A stretch of 64,000 bases of DNA from Shewanella algicola (lineage in GTDB: Bacteria; Pseudomonadota; Gammaproteobacteria; Enterobacterales; Shewanellaceae): assembly GCF_014648035.1 (NCBI RefSeq), contig NZ_BMQI01000005.1, positions 1 through 64,000 on the forward strand. Reading direction: 5' to 3'. Below are positions 61,614 through 64,000 of the stretch, one piece after another. Positions within the stretch are counted from its first letter, which is position 1. Every line of letters starts with the position of its first letter. The notes beneath the pieces are model-generated. The model was not told the DNA's origin. It searched no databases and saw only the letters and a program-made list of their open reading frames with translations. A program made the position numbers and the translations under genes.

Positions 61614-63713
61614 ATGGATATGACCAGTGGTTACCCCTATCCTTTAGGGGCAACAATTGATGACAACGGAGTGAACTTTTCGTTGTTTTCAGCCCACGCA
61701 ACCAAAGTGGTGTTATGTCTATTTGACCCTAGCGGACAAGTTGAAGTGGCACAGTATATTATGCGAGTCAGCACCCGCCAAATTTGGCATTGCCATCTTG
61801 CAGATGCTAAAGCCGGCTTGTTATATGGTTATCGTGTGTTTGGCCCGTATCAGCCTGAGCTCGGGCATCGATTTAATCATCATAAATTACTGCTCGACCC
61901 TTACGCAAAAAAACTGGTAGGTGAGGTCATCCAACATCCCGCGTTATATGGTTATGATGTTGATGACCCAACAGAAGACTTGTCATTTGATACCCAAGAT
62001 AGTGCGGCATATATGCCAAAATGCCAGGTTATTGACCATCAATTCGTTGATGATATACCTATTGCGCCTTTACAGACTCCACTTTACAAAAGTGTGTTAT
62101 TTGAAACCCATGTAAAGGGTTTTACTAAGCAACACCCATTAGTCGACACCGCAAAACAAGGCACTTTTGCAGGGTTTTCTAGCCAGGCGGTTATTGATTA
62201 TTTGCAAGAGCTTGGGGTGACGGGCGTGGAATTGCTCCCTGTACACGGTTTTTTTGATGAGCCGTTTTTAACAGAAAAAGGCCTAAATAATTACTGGGGG
62301 TACAATAGCATTGCATTTATGGCGCCACACAGTGGATATATAGCCAATAAAAACGGTGATATTGCCGAATTTAGACACATGGTATCTCGTCTGCATCAAG
62401 CCGGTATCGAAGTAATACTCGATGTGGTATTTAATCATACTGCAGAGGGTAACCATCTTGGCCCCACATACAGTTTTCGTGGCATAGATAACGCCAGCTA
62501 TTATCGATTATTGCCCAATGATAAGCGCTTTAACATTAACGACACTGGCTGTGGTAACACCTTCAATTTAAATCATCCCCTAGTGCTTATGTTAGTCATG
62601 GACTCATTACGTTATTGGGTTGAAGTGATGGGCGTTGATGGTTTTCGTTTCGATCTAGCCAGCTGTCTTGGCCGGGAGGTCTATGGTTTTGACCCAGGTA
62701 GTGGTTTTTTTGATGCCATTACCCAAGACCCCGTATTGTGTAAAGTCAAACTGATTGCAGAGCCGTGGGATATTGGCCCAGGCGGTTATCAACTCGGTAA
62801 CTATCCAGTTGCCTTTAGTGAATGGAATGACCGCTACCGTGATGCTATGCGCCGTTTTTGGCGCGGTGACGGTGGCATGCTGCCAGAGTTTGCCAAACGC
62901 TTTCATGGTTCAAGTGACTTTTTTGAGCACAATGGCCGTGGTCCTTCTGCCAGTATTAACTTTATCACTAGTCATGACGGCTTTACCTTGCATGATTTAG
63001 TGAGTTATCAGCAACGACATAATCTTGCCAATGGTGAAGAAAATCGCGACGGACACCAAGAAAATTGCAGTGATAATTACGGTGTTGAAGGTGAAACCAA
63101 TGACCAAGAAATTAATGCCATTCGTGAACGCCAAAAACGCAATTTACTCACCTGTTTATTGCTATCCCAAGGGGTTCCTATGCTGCTTGCCGGTGATGAA
63201 TCTGGCCAAAGTCAACAAGGAAACAATAACGCCTACTGTCAGGACAATCCACTTGGATGGTTTGATTGGGATGTGATTGACTGGTCATTGGTGAGCTACA
63301 CTGCAAAGCTGATTAGCTTACGTAAACGCTTTCCTATGTTATGTCATCAGGCGTTTATTCATAAACCTGAAGCCCTCTTTGACAATGGCTTAGCTTGGTT
63401 TAATCGCCAAGGTGAAGTGATGACCAAATCTCATTGGTGCGAACATCATACTCGCACACTCAGCGTCATTATTACCGGTAATTTAGGCCATGCCGATATC
63501 GGCGCCGGGCCAGAAAGCACCGAAGCCTTATTGCTACTCATCAATGTAGATTATCAATCTCATACGTTCACATTACCTCAACTTGCTCACCTTAAGCATT
63601 GGCACTGTTTAATACATACCCAAGCCTCTGAGCCTGCCGTTGATAGCAATCAACAAGTTAAGCTAATGGATCGCAGTTTAATGTTATTTCATACCGAATT
63701 TACCAAGGAGTGA
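61614..63713 (+). CDS. glgX: glycogen debranching enzyme (isoamylase type)
   Basis: This enzyme hydrolyses alpha-1,6 links in phosphorylase-trimmed glycogen. The 699-residue GH13 protein has an N-terminal isoamylase module (PYPLGATIDDNGVNFSLFSAHA), YWGYNSIAFMAPHSGY, EVILDVVFNHTAEGNHLGPT, the nucleophile Asp in VDGFRFDLASCLG, acid Glu in LIAEPWDIGPGGY and FITSHDGFTLHDLVSY. It lies 48 bases after glgB and three bases before glgP. Confidence 0.96.
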   Translation: MDMTSGYPYPLGATIDDNGVNFSLFSAHATKVVLCLFDPSGQVEVAQYIMRVSTRQIWHCHLADAKAGLLYGYRVFGPYQPELGHRFNHHKLLLDPYAKKLVGEVIQHPALYGYDVDDPTEDLSFDTQDSAAYMPKCQVIDHQFVDDIPIAPLQTPLYKSVLFETHVKGFTKQHPLVDTAKQGTFAGFSSQAVIDYLQELGVTGVELLPVHGFFDEPFLTEKGLNNYWGYNSIAFMAPHSGYIANKNGDIAEFRHMVSRLHQAGIEVILDVVFNHTAEGNHLGPTYSFRGIDNASYYRLLPNDKRFNINDTGCGNTFNLNHPLVLMLVMDSLRYWVEVMGVDGFRFDLASCLGREVYGFDPGSGFFDAITQDPVLCKVKLIAEPWDIGPGGYQLGNYPVAFSEWNDRYRDAMRRFWRGDGGMLPEFAKRFHGSSDFFEHNGRGPSASINFITSHDGFTLHDLVSYQQRHNLANGEENRDGHQENCSDNYGVEGETNDQEINAIRERQKRNLLTCLLLSQGVPMLLAGDESGQSQQGNNNAYCQDNPLGWFDWDVIDWSLVSYTAKLISLRKRFPMLCHQAFIHKPEALFDNGLAWFNRQGEVMTKSHWCEHHTRTLSVIITGNLGHADIGAGPESTEALLLLINVDYQSHTFTLPQLAHLKHWHCLIHTQASEPAVDSNQQVKLMDRSLMLFHTEFTKE

Positions 63714-63716
63714 TGA

Positions 63717-64000
63717 ATGACCACAGCTAAAGAAAGTGCCAGTGAAAAAAAAGCCCCAGCACCACGCAACAAAACGCTTAATACCAACAAGGCCGAAGCT
63801 GACCCCATCGCGGATCCGACGACCCCAGCAGATACTTGTGAACCATGTGATACCTTAGGTGCATCACTTGCACGGCATATTCGTTACGGTTTATGCCGTG
63901 ATGATCATGATCCAGAAGAACTATTTACCGCCGTGGGTGAAAGTGTAAAAGAACAAATGCTAGATGATTGGCGACAAACGCGGATTAAAGACAATCAATA
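63717..64000 (+). CDS. glgP: glycogen phosphorylase, N-terminal part (cut by window end)
   Basis: An open frame of 94 codons from ATG 63717, preceded by AAGGAG, running off the window. After a 45-residue Lys/Ala/Pro-rich extension (KESASEKKAPAPRNK) it reads LGASLARHIRYGLCRDDHDPEELFTAVGESVKEQMLDDW. This is the pattern of the N-terminal helices of glycogen/starch phosphorylases. Its place directly after glgX fits the malQ-glgB-glgX-glgP order. The catalytic part is outside the window, so identity rests on the N terminus and context. Confidence 0.88.
   Translation, partial: MTTAKESASEKKAPAPRNKTLNTNKAEADPIADPTTPADTCEPCDTLGASLARHIRYGLCRDDHDPEELFTAVGESVKEQMLDDWRQTRIKDNQ

Overview
The window looks like a chromosomal segment of a gammaproteobacterium, most likely a Shewanella. 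The evidence is AT-rich DNA, the order thiC-thiDE-thiF-thiS-thiG-thiH, the blocks gloB-yafS-rnhA-dnaQ, aspS-yebC-ruvCAB, rnfABCDGE-nth and malQ-glgB-glgX-glgP, and many cyclic-di-GMP proteins. The species call is inference from gene content and order only. There is no prophage, insertion sequence, CRISPR array or rRNA operon.

Layout. 1-5.2 kb: a broken GGDEF gene, a small coiled-coil protein, an RraA homologue, an AsmA-like protein and the lytic transglycosylase MltD. 5.3-9.6 kb: gloB, a methyltransferase, rnhA, dnaQ and a membrane protein of the TIGR03503 type. 9.7-10.55 kb: two identical tRNA-Asp genes followed by about four 122-bp tandem repeats, each carrying a tRNA-Asp 3'-end remnant and most carrying a terminator hairpin. 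10.6-12.7 kb: a TonB-dependent receptor of the copper (OprC) type. 12.9-19.8 kb: a TPP riboswitch and the thiamine operon. 20-21.7 kb: a small partner and a secreted-type metalloprotease-like protein. 21.8-22.7 kb: a LysR regulator. 22.8-30.7 kb: a long minus-strand operon that begins with the tRNA-modification genes cmoA and cmoB and continues into a retropepsin-like lipoprotein, a 7TM protein with a dead transglutaminase domain, an ATP-grasp ligase, an M3-peptidase-like protein without the zinc motif, and a DUF3541-type protein. 31.1-34 kb: a large sensor diguanylate cyclase. 34.1-39.4 kb: aspS, yebC, ruvC, ruvA, ruvB and gloA. 39.6 kb: a 27-residue YnhF-like membrane peptide. 39.9-46.5 kb: rnfABCDGE-nth, with an expanded repeat tail in RnfC. 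46.7-48.6 kb: a degenerate GGDEF-EAL protein. 49-49.5 kb: five tandem tRNA-Asn genes with a strong promoter. 49.5-50.9 kb: about 1.4 kb with no convincing gene. 50.9-54 kb: uvrB and a frameshifted EAL gene. 54.1-56.7 kb: asnS, a small membrane protein and a CoA-type Nudix hydrolase. 57.1-64 kb: the glycogen operon malQ-glgB-glgX-glgP, with glgP cut by the window end.

How the genes work together. The thi operon makes both halves of thiamine phosphate and joins them, under TPP control; a hairpin that could hide the thiC ribosome-binding site suggests translational control. rnf genes build a membrane ferredoxin/NADH electron-transfer complex, and nth follows them as in Escherichia coli. malQ, glgB, glgX and glgP remodel and degrade glycogen. 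The most interesting less-described locus is the five-gene membrane and envelope module downstream of cmoAB. It contains a probable ligase, a probable aspartic protease and two catalytically degenerate enzymes. Three of the four cyclic-di-GMP proteins look damaged or catalytically degenerate.
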